NCBI RefSeq assembly: GCF_002926065.1
Contig: NZ_PREZ01000006.1
Coordinates: 124,001 to 188,000, forward strand
DNA from: Jeotgalibacillus proteolyticus
GTDB taxonomy: Bacteria; Bacillota; Bacilli; Bacillales; Jeotgalibacillaceae
Length of the DNA: 64,000 nucleotides
Direction: 5' to 3'
Shown: one piece after another, positions 44,267 to 53,213 of the stretch
Layout: each line of letters starts with the position of its first letter
Numbering within the stretch: the stretch's first letter is position 1
Notes under the pieces: model-generated
The model's database searches: none
What the model was told of the DNA's origin: nothing
Seen by the model: the letters and a program-made list of their open reading frames with translations, nothing else
Program-made: the position numbers and the translations under genes

Positions 44267-45708
44267 AGCATTTACAGAAGAAAATCTGGCTCCTTGCGAT
44301 TGTTGTGCTGATTATCATGGTTGTGATCTGGATGTCTCTCACCTACTATAATCAAAAAATGCAGGATCAGTATAACCAAATACTTGAGCGGTATCTTATT
44401 ATGAATGAACTGAATATGGTCAGTCAGGAGCTGGTTGGATCACTCAATTCGTATGTGTTAACTCCTTCTGATGAGAATATCAGAACCGTTGAACGCCATA
44501 AAAGCAGAATGAACGTCCTGTACGGACAGGTATCGGATTTCAGAAACGCTGAAAATGCATCCGAGCTGACGAATTATATGAATCTGACAGTGAGTCTTGT
44601 AGAGATGGCGGAAAGAGCCATCAACTTTCAAGCTGCGGGTGAAACAGAGCCTGCAAAAACAGCACTCAATGAGGCGCTCCATATTGCAGATTATGTATCA
44701 GAAATGAGGCTGTCTGTCATTGATAAGGAGCTCGTAACCTATGACATCGTGTACAGGGAGATTATTGACCGCTCTGAAAAGCTGAATGAGCTCGGTGTAT
44801 GGCTATTAATCTCCATTATTCTGTTACTGCTATTTTTCACCTATTGGTTCTCACTCAGAATCACTCAGCCGCTCGAAAAATTGACGAACTCTGCCAGACA
44901 ACTGGCAAAGGGGCGATTCGATATAAAAATAGAATCCGATTCAAAGGATGAGACGGCGATCCTTGCCGGAACGTTCGAGCAGATGAGAAGTAACTTAAAT
45001 CAGCTCTTTATTGAAACCAAACAAAAAGCGAAATTAGAGGCTGAGCTTCAGGAAAGCAAATACTTATTAAAGGAAAGCCAGCTGCTTAGTCTGCAAAGCC
45101 AGATTAATCCGCATTTTCTTTTTAACACCTTAAACACCTTATCGAAAAAGGCCTATATGGACGGATCTGCAGAAACAAGTGATCTTCTTGTCAGTATCGC
45201 TGATCTGCTTAGGTACAATTTAAGGCATATGGACAGACCGACAGCGCTGCGTGAGGAAATTTATGTGCTCGAGCAATATATTCACATTCAAAAAGCGAGA
45301 TATACAGATCGCCTCACCTTTATTCATGAGATAGATGAAGCAGGTCTCGATACATTGATTCCCGGCTTAACTCTTCAACCCATTGTTGAAAACGCTATCA
45401 TCCATGCAGTTGAGCCTAGTGAGCACGGCGGCACGATCTGGTTTCGGCTAAAAAATGAGCCTGACAGAGTAATCATTGAGGTGGAGGATGACGGTCCGGG
45501 GATATCAAATGAAAAAATCGATGAACTGATGGCTGCAAGAGAAATTACAAGTGAAAAAAGCACAGGAATCGGATTTAAAAACGTGGTCCAGCGGCTAAGG
45601 CTTTTTAATGGCAGTGAACAGGTCGTGCAGATAGAAAGTGAAAGAGGAAAAGGAACGAAAATCATCCTATACATTTTTAAAAAAGAAGCCGTACCAGTCA
45701 ATTACTGA
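44263..45708 (+). CDS. Sensor histidine kinase, YesM/LytS type
   Basis: A 481-residue kinase: transmembrane helix 1 (about 8-28), an extracytoplasmic four-helix region (about 29-175), transmembrane helix 2 (about 176-198), HAMP (about 200-250), a coiled coil, and a His_kinase domain with His284 in 'QSQINPHFLFNTLNTL'. The HATPase region holds 'QPIVENAIIHAV' and 'VEDDGPGISNEKI'. The extracytoplasmic region probably touches the sugar-bound sensor protein. It is coupled by overlap to the sensor gene and lies 59 bp before the regulator. Confidence 0.92.
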   Translation: MKHLQKKIWLLAIVVLIIMVVIWMSLTYYNQKMQDQYNQILERYLIMNELNMVSQELVGSLNSYVLTPSDENIRTVERHKSRMNVLYGQVSDFRNAENASELTNYMNLTVSLVEMAERAINFQAAGETEPAKTALNEALHIADYVSEMRLSVIDKELVTYDIVYREIIDRSEKLNELGVWLLISIILLLLFFTYWFSLRITQPLEKLTNSARQLAKGRFDIKIESDSKDETAILAGTFEQMRSNLNQLFIETKQKAKLEAELQESKYLLKESQLLSLQSQINPHFLFNTLNTLSKKAYMDGSAETSDLLVSIADLLRYNLRHMDRPTALREEIYVLEQYIHIQKARYTDRLTFIHEIDEAGLDTLIPGLTLQPIVENAIIHAVEPSEHGGTIWFRLKNEPDRVIIEVEDDGPGISNEKIDELMAAREITSEKSTGIGFKNVVQRLRLFNGSEQVVQIESERGKGTKIILYIFKKEAVPVNY

Positions 45709-45767
45709 GTTTAAATCCTTTCCCTGCTAAGTAAAATTACGAATGAGAATAGGAGCAGAAATACGAT

Positions 45768-47297
45768 ATGGTCAATGTACTCTTAGTAGACGATGAACAA
45801 ATTGAACGTGACGGACTGCAATTAATTCTTGAACGGCACTTTAACAATCTTGTGGTCCATCAGGCGAGAAATGGCGGAATGGCGATTGAACTTGCAGAGC
45901 AATTTAGGCCTGATCTGGTGTTTATGGATATTCAAATGCCAGGCATTTCAGGTCTTGAAGCCATTGAACGGCTGCGTGCTGCCCACCCTTCTGCAAAATT
46001 CATTCTGGTTACCGCTTTTGCATCGTTCGAATATGCCCAGCAGGCGGTGAAGCTTGGGGTGAACGATTATATCGTAAAACCGAGTAAAATAGCGGAAATC
46101 GTTAAAACCGTGCAGGGTGTTCTCGATCAAATCAACCAGGAGCAAAGGTCCTCTGAGGAAATCAGGCAGAATCAGGACACCATTAAAAAAGCGATGGCTA
46201 TTTTTGAAACGGACGTGGTCACTCAGCTGTTATTTGATCACGTACATGAAATTCATTTACACCAGCTTGTTGAGCTGCTTGGCATTCCGATTACAGAGGA
46301 TAAATTTGTGATGAGCCTTTTGCTTCCTAAAGATGCTGCCAAGTCCTATTCAGCCGTAAAAGAGATCGTCAGGAAAACAGGCAGCGGATGGACAGGCGCT
46401 TTAAACGGGCGTCAAATTCCAATCATCGTTTTTAGGGAAGCCGGACGCTCATTTCGCCAGCAGGCCATTTCACTGGCAAATAAAATTCTTTCCTTAAGGG
46501 AGCATACTCAGGCAGAGTGGTTTATTGGAATCGGGAGTGTCTATAAGCCGATTGAAAAAATAAAGCAATCGTACCAGGAGTCCATCCTTGCGACGAGGAA
46601 TGACCAGCAGCCGGTGAAGTATCAGTTTTATTCAGACCTCCCTTCTCTCACGCTGGACCTGTTTGCCCATTCCTATAAAGCCTATGAACAAACCTTTTAC
46701 AGCTATCTTCATCATCAGCACTGGGATCAGCTGATAAAAGAGGTTGATACCATCATTGAAAAACTGGAAAGAGAAAACCAAACCGTTATCCAGGCACAAA
46801 AACAGCTGGCAGAAATCCTTTGGCTTCTCTCCTCTATTCTGGCTGACATGGGAATTGCAGTGGAGTTATCCGTCTACTCCTCGCAGGTAACGGACTATAA
46901 ACAGCTCCGGGCCGAAACGGCTTATATGCTCCAGCGAATGAAGGATACACAGGAGGAGTACAATCTGCAAACTGATGGAGACATTATTGAACAGATCAAA
47001 CAGTATATTATCGAGCATGCTCATGAGGATTTATCACTTGAACTGATCAGCAGGGAAGCAGGTTTAAGCCCCATTTATATGAGTAAGCTTTTTAAGGAAA
47101 AGCTCGGCATCAATTATATTAGTTTTTTAACCGAATGCCGGCTTGAAAAAGCGAAGAAGTTAATGCGGGATTCAGAGAAAAGCATGAAGGAAATCTCAAT
47201 CGATATCGGCTATCATGACCCGAATTATTTCAGCAAGGTATTTAAAAAAGCGTTTCACATGTCTCCTACGGATTATCGTAAACAGCGTTTATCTTAA
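45768..47297 (+). CDS. AraC-type response regulator (YesN-like)
   Basis: A 509-residue regulator. The receiver (1-120) has 'LLVDDEQIERDGL', the phospho-acceptor in 'LVFMDIQMPG' and Lys in 'VKPSKIAEIV'. A long linker follows, and two C-terminal helix-turn-helix motifs of AraC type (about 400-509, 'LELISREAGLSPIYMSKLF' and 'MKEISIDIGYHDPNYFSKVF') bind DNA. It should activate the downstream xylF and chvE-like transport genes when the kinase is stimulated. It lies 32 bp before xylF. Confidence 0.93.
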   Translation: MVNVLLVDDEQIERDGLQLILERHFNNLVVHQARNGGMAIELAEQFRPDLVFMDIQMPGISGLEAIERLRAAHPSAKFILVTAFASFEYAQQAVKLGVNDYIVKPSKIAEIVKTVQGVLDQINQEQRSSEEIRQNQDTIKKAMAIFETDVVTQLLFDHVHEIHLHQLVELLGIPITEDKFVMSLLLPKDAAKSYSAVKEIVRKTGSGWTGALNGRQIPIIVFREAGRSFRQQAISLANKILSLREHTQAEWFIGIGSVYKPIEKIKQSYQESILATRNDQQPVKYQFYSDLPSLTLDLFAHSYKAYEQTFYSYLHHQHWDQLIKEVDTIIEKLERENQTVIQAQKQLAEILWLLSSILADMGIAVELSVYSSQVTDYKQLRAETAYMLQRMKDTQEEYNLQTDGDIIEQIKQYIIEHAHEDLSLELISREAGLSPIYMSKLFKEKLGINYISFLTECRLEKAKKLMRDSEKSMKEISIDIGYHDPNYFSKVFKKAFHMSPTDYRKQRLS

Positions 47298-47329
47298 TCA
47301 CTATTTATTACTGAAGGGAATCAAAAGAC

Positions 47330-48376
47330 ATGAAAAAATGGCTGATCCTTATTTATACGACTCTCCTTCTGACCGCCTGCCTGCCCAGAGAGGAAGCAGC
47401 TGTAGAGAAACCCCTGCCGGAACCGCCTCCTGTTAAAAGCGCAGAAGAAATTAAGATTGGTTTCTCCATGGACACTTTAAAGGAAGAGCGATGGACAAAG
47501 GACCTTGAACTATTTAAAGAAGCAGCTGAGCAGCATGGGGCAGAAGTAGTGCTTGAAATTGCAGATGGGGATGATGTGAAACAGGTCTGGCAAACAGAAA
47601 AGATGATCAGTGAGGGAATTGATGTCCTCGTTGTCGTGCCGCATAATGCAGAATCAATGGCGGCCATTGTGGAAAGAGCACATGATGCAGGGATTAAGGT
47701 CCTCTCCTACGACCGCCTTGTACGAAATGCCGAGGTGGATTTATATGTATCCTATGATAATGAACAGGTTGGCATCCTCCAGGCACAGGCCATGACAAAG
47801 CTTGTGCCAAAAGGAAAATACGTTTATCTTGGCGGCGCTGAAACGGATTACAATGCTCATCTGATTAAACAGGGCGTGTTCAGCGTATTAAAACCATATA
47901 TTGAAAGCGGAGAGATTACGGTCGTTTTTAATCAGTGGACAAAGGACTGGCTTCCGCAGTATGCAAAAGAAAATATGGAAGCTGCACTGCAGGCAAATAA
48001 CGATGATATAGATGCTGTTATTGCAGGAAATGATGCGACGGCAGGCGGTGCAATAGATGCGCTGCAGGCTAACGGTCTCGCAGGTAAGATTCCGGTGGCG
48101 GGACAGGATGCAGATCTTCTTGGCGTGAGGCGGATTGTGGAAGGAACTCAGACTGTTACGATGTATAAGAGCATTGATGATTTGTCTCAAAAAGCGGTGG
48201 AACTGGCAATTAAACTGGCGATTGGGGAGGAGATTCAGGAGGATTTGAAGATTAATAATGGAAAGATTAATGTTCCTTCTGTGCTTCTTTCTCCTGTTTT
48301 GGTTGATGAGTCAACGATCCGGGAGACGGTGATTGCGGATGGGTTTCATCTTGAGAAGGAGGTTTATGCTCCTTAG
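47330..48376 (+). CDS. xylF: D-xylose-binding lipoprotein
   Basis: A 348-residue lipoprotein (lipobox 'LLTAC') closely following the XylF pattern: 'IGFSMDTLKEERWTKDLELF', 'DVLVVVPHNAESMAAIV', 'VLSYDRLVRNAEVDLYVSYD', 'TAGGAIDALQANGLAGKIPV' and 'GQDADLLGVRRIVEGTQTVT'. These match E. coli XylF, which binds D-xylose. It lies directly behind the sensor, kinase and regulator genes. The ATPase and permease follow only after a second binding protein, so both binding proteins probably feed one transporter. Confidence 0.87.
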   Translation: MKKWLILIYTTLLLTACLPREEAAVEKPLPEPPPVKSAEEIKIGFSMDTLKEERWTKDLELFKEAAEQHGAEVVLEIADGDDVKQVWQTEKMISEGIDVLVVVPHNAESMAAIVERAHDAGIKVLSYDRLVRNAEVDLYVSYDNEQVGILQAQAMTKLVPKGKYVYLGGAETDYNAHLIKQGVFSVLKPYIESGEITVVFNQWTKDWLPQYAKENMEAALQANNDDIDAVIAGNDATAGGAIDALQANGLAGKIPVAGQDADLLGVRRIVEGTQTVTMYKSIDDLSQKAVELAIKLAIGEEIQEDLKINNGKINVPSVLLSPVLVDESTIRETVIADGFHLEKEVYAP

Positions 48377-48400
48377 CGGGATTTACCCTCTTAATGAGGC

Positions 48401-48467
48401 GTGTTGATTTCCACTGCAGGGGCATGCTTTCGGCGGGAGTCACCCCCTTCCGTTTCAATCAACTTCT
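48401..48467 (-). repeat. Interspersed repeat, copy C (internal deletion)
   Basis: GTTGATTTCCACTGCAGGGG, GCATGCTTTC, then directly GGCGGGAGTCACCCCCTTCC and AATCAACTTCT. Compared with copy D the central hairpin is missing; the junction lies at short GCGGG-type repeats. Confidence 0.8.
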
Positions 48468-48527
48468 AAGTATGGGATTTGGTGCTTCGGAATTCATTAT
48501 GAGATGAGGATGACCTTCTAAATCGGG

Positions 48528-48656
48528 CGTGTTGATCTACACTGCAGGGGCATGCTTTCCGCGGGGCGGGGCTTGAGCTAACTTGCTGTCGCAAGTGGAT
48601 CTCAAGCTCCCGCTTCCTCCCGCAGGAGTCAGCCCCTTACGCTTCAATCAACTTCT
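48528..48656 (-). repeat. Interspersed repeat, copy D
   Basis: GTGTTGATCTACACTGCAGG ... AATCAACTTCT. The central block GGGGCGGGGCTTGAGCTAAC is shared with copies B, G and H; the outer ends are of the GTTGAT/ATCAAC subtype, which form perfect terminal inverted repeats. Confidence 0.85.
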
Positions 48657-48823
48657 GGATAAGGAATTTGTTGCTATGTAATTATTTTGTTATGAGTGTG
48701 TCTTCTGAAAATTGCGTGTTGTTTTATTGCAGGACAGGTGATAACCAAATTATTTTATCCCCTCCTTTCCTTAAGACTTTCTCTAAAGTAACTAACCTGT
48801 TCTTTTTATTAGCAGTAAAATAA

Positions 48824-48944
48824 GGTGAGCGGAGCGGAGGGTGGCGACTCCTGCAGGATATGACGGCAAGCTGAGACTCTTTTGACGACAAAGGAGGCTC
48901 AGCGGCGTCCCTGCGGAAAGCGTCCATCCGAAGCGCAGTGAACC
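48824..48944 (+). repeat. Interspersed repeat, copy E (variant centre)
   Basis: GGTGAGCGGAGCGGAGGGTG ... GAAGCGCAGTGAACCG. The centre is replaced by GCTGAGACTCTTTTGACGAC, AAAGGAGGCTCAGC, which again forms a hairpin (GCTGAG/CTCAGC). A compensating change of the core is therefore visible. Confidence 0.8.
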
Positions 48945-49047
48945 GATTTAAAAAGTTGGACAAATATGTCACGCCTTTTTTTGTTCTCTTACAGTAGAAA
49001 ATAATGAATATTAAAAAAATACAGAACAATGATAATTTACTACCCTA

Positions 49048-49061
49048 AGTAAGCGTTTTCA
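49048..49061. promoter_or_regulatory. CcpA site (cre) before the chvE-like gene
   Basis: AGTAAGCGTTTTCA matches the cre consensus TGWAARCGYTWNCW at 13 of 14 positions and lies about 70 bp upstream of the start codon, over the expected -35 region of a TATATT box at 49078. Catabolite repression of sugar uptake is the natural reading. Confidence 0.65.
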
Positions 49062-49128
49062 TATTGAATTGTGATGCTATATTTACCATGTGTTAGGTAA
49101 TTACATTCTCGAAAGGGGTCTAATAACA

Positions 49129-50241
49129 ATGGGGAAACGATCGAAAGCATTGGGGATGCTTGCTGCTGCGTGTTTAACAGTGGGGATGGCAGGCTGCGGA
49201 AATGATGGCGGATCAGGCAGCGGAGGGTTGGATGTAGGAATTGTCCTTCCGACGAAGGATGAAACGAGATGGGTCCAGGATGAAACGAGGTTCCAGGAAG
49301 CATTAGCTGATTCTGATTACTCAACCGAGATTTTATTCAGCCAGGGGTCATCAGCGAAAGAAAAAGAAAATGTAGAAACGCTTATCAGTAAAGGAATGGA
49401 TGTCTTAATCATTGCACCTCATGATGGAGCTGCTGCCGGGGCTGCTGTAGAAGCAGCTAAAGATGAAGGAATTCCGGTCATTTCCTATGACAGACTCATA
49501 ACCGATACTGACGCACTTGATTATTATGTCACTTTTGACAGTGTTGCGGTAGGAGAAGCTCAGGGGCAGTACCTAGTGGATAATGCTGAAGGAGACGGCA
49601 TCCCGCTTTACCTGTATGCAGGAGCCGCTTCTGATAATAACGCCTTCCTATTTTTCGAAGGTGCCTGGAAAGCGCTTCAGCCAAAGATTGCTGATGGAAC
49701 ATTTGTCATCGCCAATTCAAGTGCTGCAGAAGGACTGAAGGATAAAGCGGAATTAGATCGTCAGGAAATTGGCAGCATCGTGGGTCAGCTGACAACGAAC
49801 TGGGATCCAAACGAAGCAAAAAATAAAGCGGAAACGCATCTTACTTCTGCCGGTCCTGACCTAAAAGGTGATGTATCCGTTCTTGCACCAAACGATGGAA
49901 CAGCGCGTGCGATCTCTGATGTTTTCGCTTCAGATGGTGCCGTTACAAGCTATACGATTACAGGTCAGGATGCAGATATGGCGTCAATTCAATACATTAT
50001 TGACGGCAAGCAAACGATGACTGTATTTAAGGATGTTCGTACGCTTGTTGAAGATGCAATGGGCATGGCCGTTGATATCATCGACGGCAATACACCTGAG
50101 ACAACTGCAACCTACGATAATGGCAGCATGGAAGTAAAAGCAAAACAAACTGACGTCATCGTCGTTGACCAGGATAACGTAAAAGCCGAGCTGATCGATT
50201 CAGGCTACTATGAAGCAAGTGATTTTACAGGGCTGGAGTAA
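49129..50241 (+). CDS. chvE: ChvE-like multiple-sugar-binding lipoprotein
   Basis: A 370-residue lipoprotein (lipobox 'GMAGC', then 'GNDGGSGSGG'). The ChvE/XylF pattern is clear: 'VGIVLPTKDETRWVQDETRF', 'VLIIAPHDGAAAGAAVEAA', 'VISYDRLITDTDALDYYVTF', 'LAPNDGTARAISDVF' and 'ITGQDADMASIQYIIDGKQT'. ChvE-type proteins bind arabinose, xylose, galactose or glucose. The ATG at 49129 has GAAAGGGG upstream. It is first in a three-gene transporter operon, after a cre site and followed by a stabilising hairpin. Confidence 0.88.
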   Translation: MGKRSKALGMLAAACLTVGMAGCGNDGGSGSGGLDVGIVLPTKDETRWVQDETRFQEALADSDYSTEILFSQGSSAKEKENVETLISKGMDVLIIAPHDGAAAGAAVEAAKDEGIPVISYDRLITDTDALDYYVTFDSVAVGEAQGQYLVDNAEGDGIPLYLYAGAASDNNAFLFFEGAWKALQPKIADGTFVIANSSAAEGLKDKAELDRQEIGSIVGQLTTNWDPNEAKNKAETHLTSAGPDLKGDVSVLAPNDGTARAISDVFASDGAVTSYTITGQDADMASIQYIIDGKQTMTVFKDVRTLVEDAMGMAVDIIDGNTPETTATYDNGSMEVKAKQTDVIVVDQDNVKAELIDSGYYEASDFTGLE

Positions 50242-50256
50242 TTTCCTTTTATGATG

Positions 50257-50294
50257 GAGCAATCGTGCCGGTGATCCTGCTGTCACGATTGCTC
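50257..50294 (+). promoter_or_regulatory. Intercistronic hairpin after the binding-protein gene
   Basis: GAGCAATCGTG pairs perfectly with CACGATTGCTC across 16 bases, without a T run. Such hairpins between a binding-protein gene and its ATPase gene often protect the upstream mRNA and lower downstream expression. Confidence 0.65.
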
Positions 50295-50332
50295 TGCATT
50301 TCATTAAACTCTTGCCATAAGGAGGTAACAGG

Positions 50333-51853
50333 ATGAGCGGAACGATTTTGGAGATGAAAAATATTTCAAAGGAGTTCACCGGCGTAAAGGCGCTCTCCAA
50401 TGTCAATTTCAAAGTGGAAAAAGGAGAAATCCATTGTCTTGTCGGAGAAAATGGGGCCGGCAAATCAACACTGATGAAGGTGTTAAGCGGCGTCTACCCT
50501 TACGGAGAATATGACGGGGATATTATTTTTGAAAATCAGGTGCAAAAGTTCAGCAAAATCAGCGACAGCGTTGATACAGGGGTTGTCATCATTTATCAGG
50601 AATTAGCCCTATTCCCTGACCTCACCATTTATGAAAATATTTTTGCCGGAAATGAATTGCATCGCAAGGGCGTCGTGGATTGGAATGAAGCTGTCACACG
50701 ATCAAAGGAATTGCTGGACAAAGTAAACCTCCACATTAATCCTGAGACTTTAATTAAAGACATCAGTATCGGAAAACAGCAATTGGTTGAAATCGCTAAA
50801 GCACTGAGTAAACGAGTGAAGCTGCTGATTTTAGATGAACCGACTGCTGCTTTAAATGATACAGACAGTGAAAATCTTCTTTCCCTTTTAAGAGAGCTGA
50901 AAAAACAGGGTATTACCTCGATCATGATTTCTCATAAATTAAATGAAGTCATTTCCATCGCAGATAAAGCCACCGTTCTTCGTGACGGCAAAACCATTTG
51001 TACACTGGACGGTGCGAAGGGTGAAATAACAGAAGGCGCCATCATTAAAAACATGGTCGGCCGGGCGATTGAAGACATCTACCCAAAACGAAAAGTGCCG
51101 GCTAAGGGCGACAAACTGCTTGAGCTGACTAACTGGACCGCACATGATCCAAGAATCGGCAGAAACGTAGCCGAGGATATTAATCTCCATGTGAACTACG
51201 GAGAAATCGTCGGCATCGCCGGATTAATGGGTGCAGGCAGAACTGAATTGGCGCTAAGCATTTTTGGCAATTCAAAGAAATATAAAACCGACGGAACGAT
51301 TAAAGTGGATGGAAAGCCGGTAAAGCTTGCTCATACAAGTGATGCGATCAAAACAGGAATCGCCTACGTTACAGAGGATCGTAAGGGAGACGGATTATTT
51401 TTACTGCAGGATATTAAAAATAACATCTCCATTTCCAATCTGAAGGAGCTCTCAACCTATGGGGTTGTGAATCAAAACGAAGAAATACGGACAGCGGAGA
51501 AATACAGAATTTCTCTCGGCATTAAAACCCCTTCGATTCAGCAAAAGACAGGCAATTTAAGCGGCGGAAACCAGCAGAAGGTATCACTCGGTAAATGGCT
51601 GTTTGTTAATCCAAAGCTGCTAATTTTAGATGAACCGACCCGCGGGATTGATGTAGGGGCAAAGCTTGAAATTTATACAGTGATGAACAAACTCATTGAA
51701 AGCGGCATGAGTATTATTATGATTTCCTCAGAGCTTGGCGAAGTACTCGGCATGAGTGACCGGGTGTATGTGATGGCAAAAGGCCGGATTAGAGGCGAGC
51801 TTTCAGCCACAGATGCCAATCAGGAAAAAATAATGGAACTCGCAACGCAATAG
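50333..51853 (+). CDS. xylG: Sugar ABC transporter ATPase (XylG/GguA-like)
   Basis: A 506-residue double ABC ATPase of CUT2 type. Domain 1: Walker A '[14 protein letters not shown]', signature 'ISIGKQQLVEIAKAL', Walker B 'LLILDEPTAAL'. Domain 2: degenerate '[14 protein letters not shown]', 'YVTEDRKGDGLF', signature 'SGGNQQKVSLGKWL' and '[19 protein letters not shown]'. It powers uptake by the permease and probably serves both binding proteins. An AAGGAGGT ribosome site precedes the ATG. Confidence 0.93.
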   Translation: MSGTILEMKNISKEFTGVKALSNVNFKVEKGEIHCLVGENGAGKSTLMKVLSGVYPYGEYDGDIIFENQVQKFSKISDSVDTGVVIIYQELALFPDLTIYENIFAGNELHRKGVVDWNEAVTRSKELLDKVNLHINPETLIKDISIGKQQLVEIAKALSKRVKLLILDEPTAALNDTDSENLLSLLRELKKQGITSIMISHKLNEVISIADKATVLRDGKTICTLDGAKGEITEGAIIKNMVGRAIEDIYPKRKVPAKGDKLLELTNWTAHDPRIGRNVAEDINLHVNYGEIVGIAGLMGAGRTELALSIFGNSKKYKTDGTIKVDGKPVKLAHTSDAIKTGIAYVTEDRKGDGLFLLQDIKNNISISNLKELSTYGVVNQNEEIRTAEKYRISLGIKTPSIQQKTGNLSGGNQQKVSLGKWLFVNPKLLILDEPTRGIDVGAKLEIYTVMNKLIESGMSIIMISSELGEVLGMSDRVYVMAKGRIRGELSATDANQEKIMELATQ

Positions 51854-51864
51854 GAGTGAAAAAA

Positions 51865-53040
51865 ATGAATTTATTGAAAGAAGCGAAAGCGTTACTCAAA
51901 CATAATATCCGTGATTACGGCATGTATATTGCTCTTCTTGTGATCATGCTGATCTTTACAGTGATGACAAATGGTTTATTTATGTCCTCACGAAATATCA
52001 GTAACTTAATTGACTCGGCCGGCTATATTGCTGTACTGGCTGTTGGGGTTATGCTTGTTATTATTATCCGTCACATTGACTTGTCTATCGGATTTCTTGC
52101 AGGTTTCCTTGGAGCAATTGCTGCGATATTATTAATGCAGTTTAGTATGCCTGTTTATCTTGTTATTCCAATCATTTTACTGCTTGGTATGCTTGCAGGC
52201 TCGGTTACTGGGTTTCTTGTGGCAAAGGTCGGGATTCCCGCTTTCGTTGCGACGCTTGCAGGTTGGCTGATTTACCGGGGTGCCCTGCTTCAGGCCACGG
52301 AAAAGTCAGGCACCATTAACGTCACCAATGACGCCTTTAACGCAATCGGCAATGGGTACATCCCTTCGATTGCTGAGGTTGGAGGCCTTCACCTGCTGAC
52401 GCTGCTTCTAGGAGCAGCAGCCATCATCTACTATATTTTCAATGCGATCAAAAATCGCAAAAACAAAATCCGGTATAATTTTGATGTTGTCTCTTTTCCT
52501 CTTTTTATTATCCAGCTTGCTTTTGTATCCTTCCTAATGGGGTATATTACCTGGATTCTTGCAGGGTACAACGGCTTCTCCTGGACGTTGATTATTATTC
52601 TTCTTGTCTTAATTATTTATCATTTTGTCACGACCAAAACGGTGCTTGGCCGTCATATTTATGCGGTTGGGAGTAACCCTGAGGCTGCTCATCTATCCGG
52701 AATTAATGTCAGTAAAATCACTTTTATTGTTTTCGGTTCGATGGGAATGCTTTCAGCACTGTCAGGGATTCTTTTCACCTCCCGACTACAATCTGCCACG
52801 ACAACAGCGGGTACGCTTTTTGAGCTTGATGCAATCGCTGCTGCCTTTGTCGGTGGTGTATCAGCTGCCGGCGGTGTTGGGAAAGTAACAGGTGCGGTTA
52901 TTGGAGCGGTGGTAATGGCGACGCTTGTAAATGGGATGAACCTTTTAGGGGTTGGAATTGCGTCCCAGTACATGATCCGTGGAGGCGTACTGGCATTAGC
53001 AGTTATTTTTGATGTGATGACGAGAAGACAAAGAGCTTAA
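51865..53040 (+). CDS. xylH: Sugar ABC transporter permease (XylH/GguB-like)
   Basis: A 391-residue CUT2 permease with about ten helices. At nearly 390 aa it is longer than ribose permeases, as XylH/GguB are, with an extra loop around residues 195-215. Signatures include 'VIIIRHIDLSIGFLAGFLGA', 'VGIPAFVATLAGWLIYRGAL', 'GSNPEAAHLSGINVSKI' and 'FELDAIAAAFVGGVSAAGG'. The ATG at 51865 lies six bases after AGGAG. It ends the operon. Confidence 0.93.
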   Translation: MNLLKEAKALLKHNIRDYGMYIALLVIMLIFTVMTNGLFMSSRNISNLIDSAGYIAVLAVGVMLVIIIRHIDLSIGFLAGFLGAIAAILLMQFSMPVYLVIPIILLLGMLAGSVTGFLVAKVGIPAFVATLAGWLIYRGALLQATEKSGTINVTNDAFNAIGNGYIPSIAEVGGLHLLTLLLGAAAIIYYIFNAIKNRKNKIRYNFDVVSFPLFIIQLAFVSFLMGYITWILAGYNGFSWTLIIILLVLIIYHFVTTKTVLGRHIYAVGSNPEAAHLSGINVSKITFIVFGSMGMLSALSGILFTSRLQSATTTAGTLFELDAIAAAFVGGVSAAGGVGKVTGAVIGAVVMATLVNGMNLLGVGIASQYMIRGGVLALAVIFDVMTRRQRA

Positions 53041-53048
53041 TAATTTAA

Positions 53049-53080
53049 CGCCCGGCTGAAAATAAAAGCCGGGTTTTTTG
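53049..53080 (+). terminator. Rho-independent terminator
   Basis: CCCGGCT pairs with AGCCGGG, followed by TTTTTT; it ends the sugar importer operon. Confidence 0.92.
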
Positions 53081-53213
53081 ATTTTCGTCTCCCCCTCTAA
53101 CTCCGTTAAATGAGTGCCCCCAGCAGTTTTCTCCCTATCATCCGTGACATGAATAAGCGGATATGTCATAATAAAAAGTGTTTTAATATGCAACAGGTTA
53201 GGAGTCGAACTGC

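Larger units (their letters stand above)
48377..49047. other. Gene-free stretch holding three repeat copies
   Basis: Between xylF and the chvE-like gene there is no convincing gene. The stretch contains a short deleted repeat copy (48401-48467), a full copy (48528-48656) and a divergent copy in opposite orientation (48824-48944). A hairpin-rich insert between two genes of one pathway suggests that transcription is split here. Confidence 0.7.

Noticed and set aside
43289-53040. Identification of the whole locus as a galactose (Mgl) system
   Set aside because: The 47330 product follows the XylF pattern closely, and the gene order matches the XylFII-LytS-YesN arrangement better than MglBAC.
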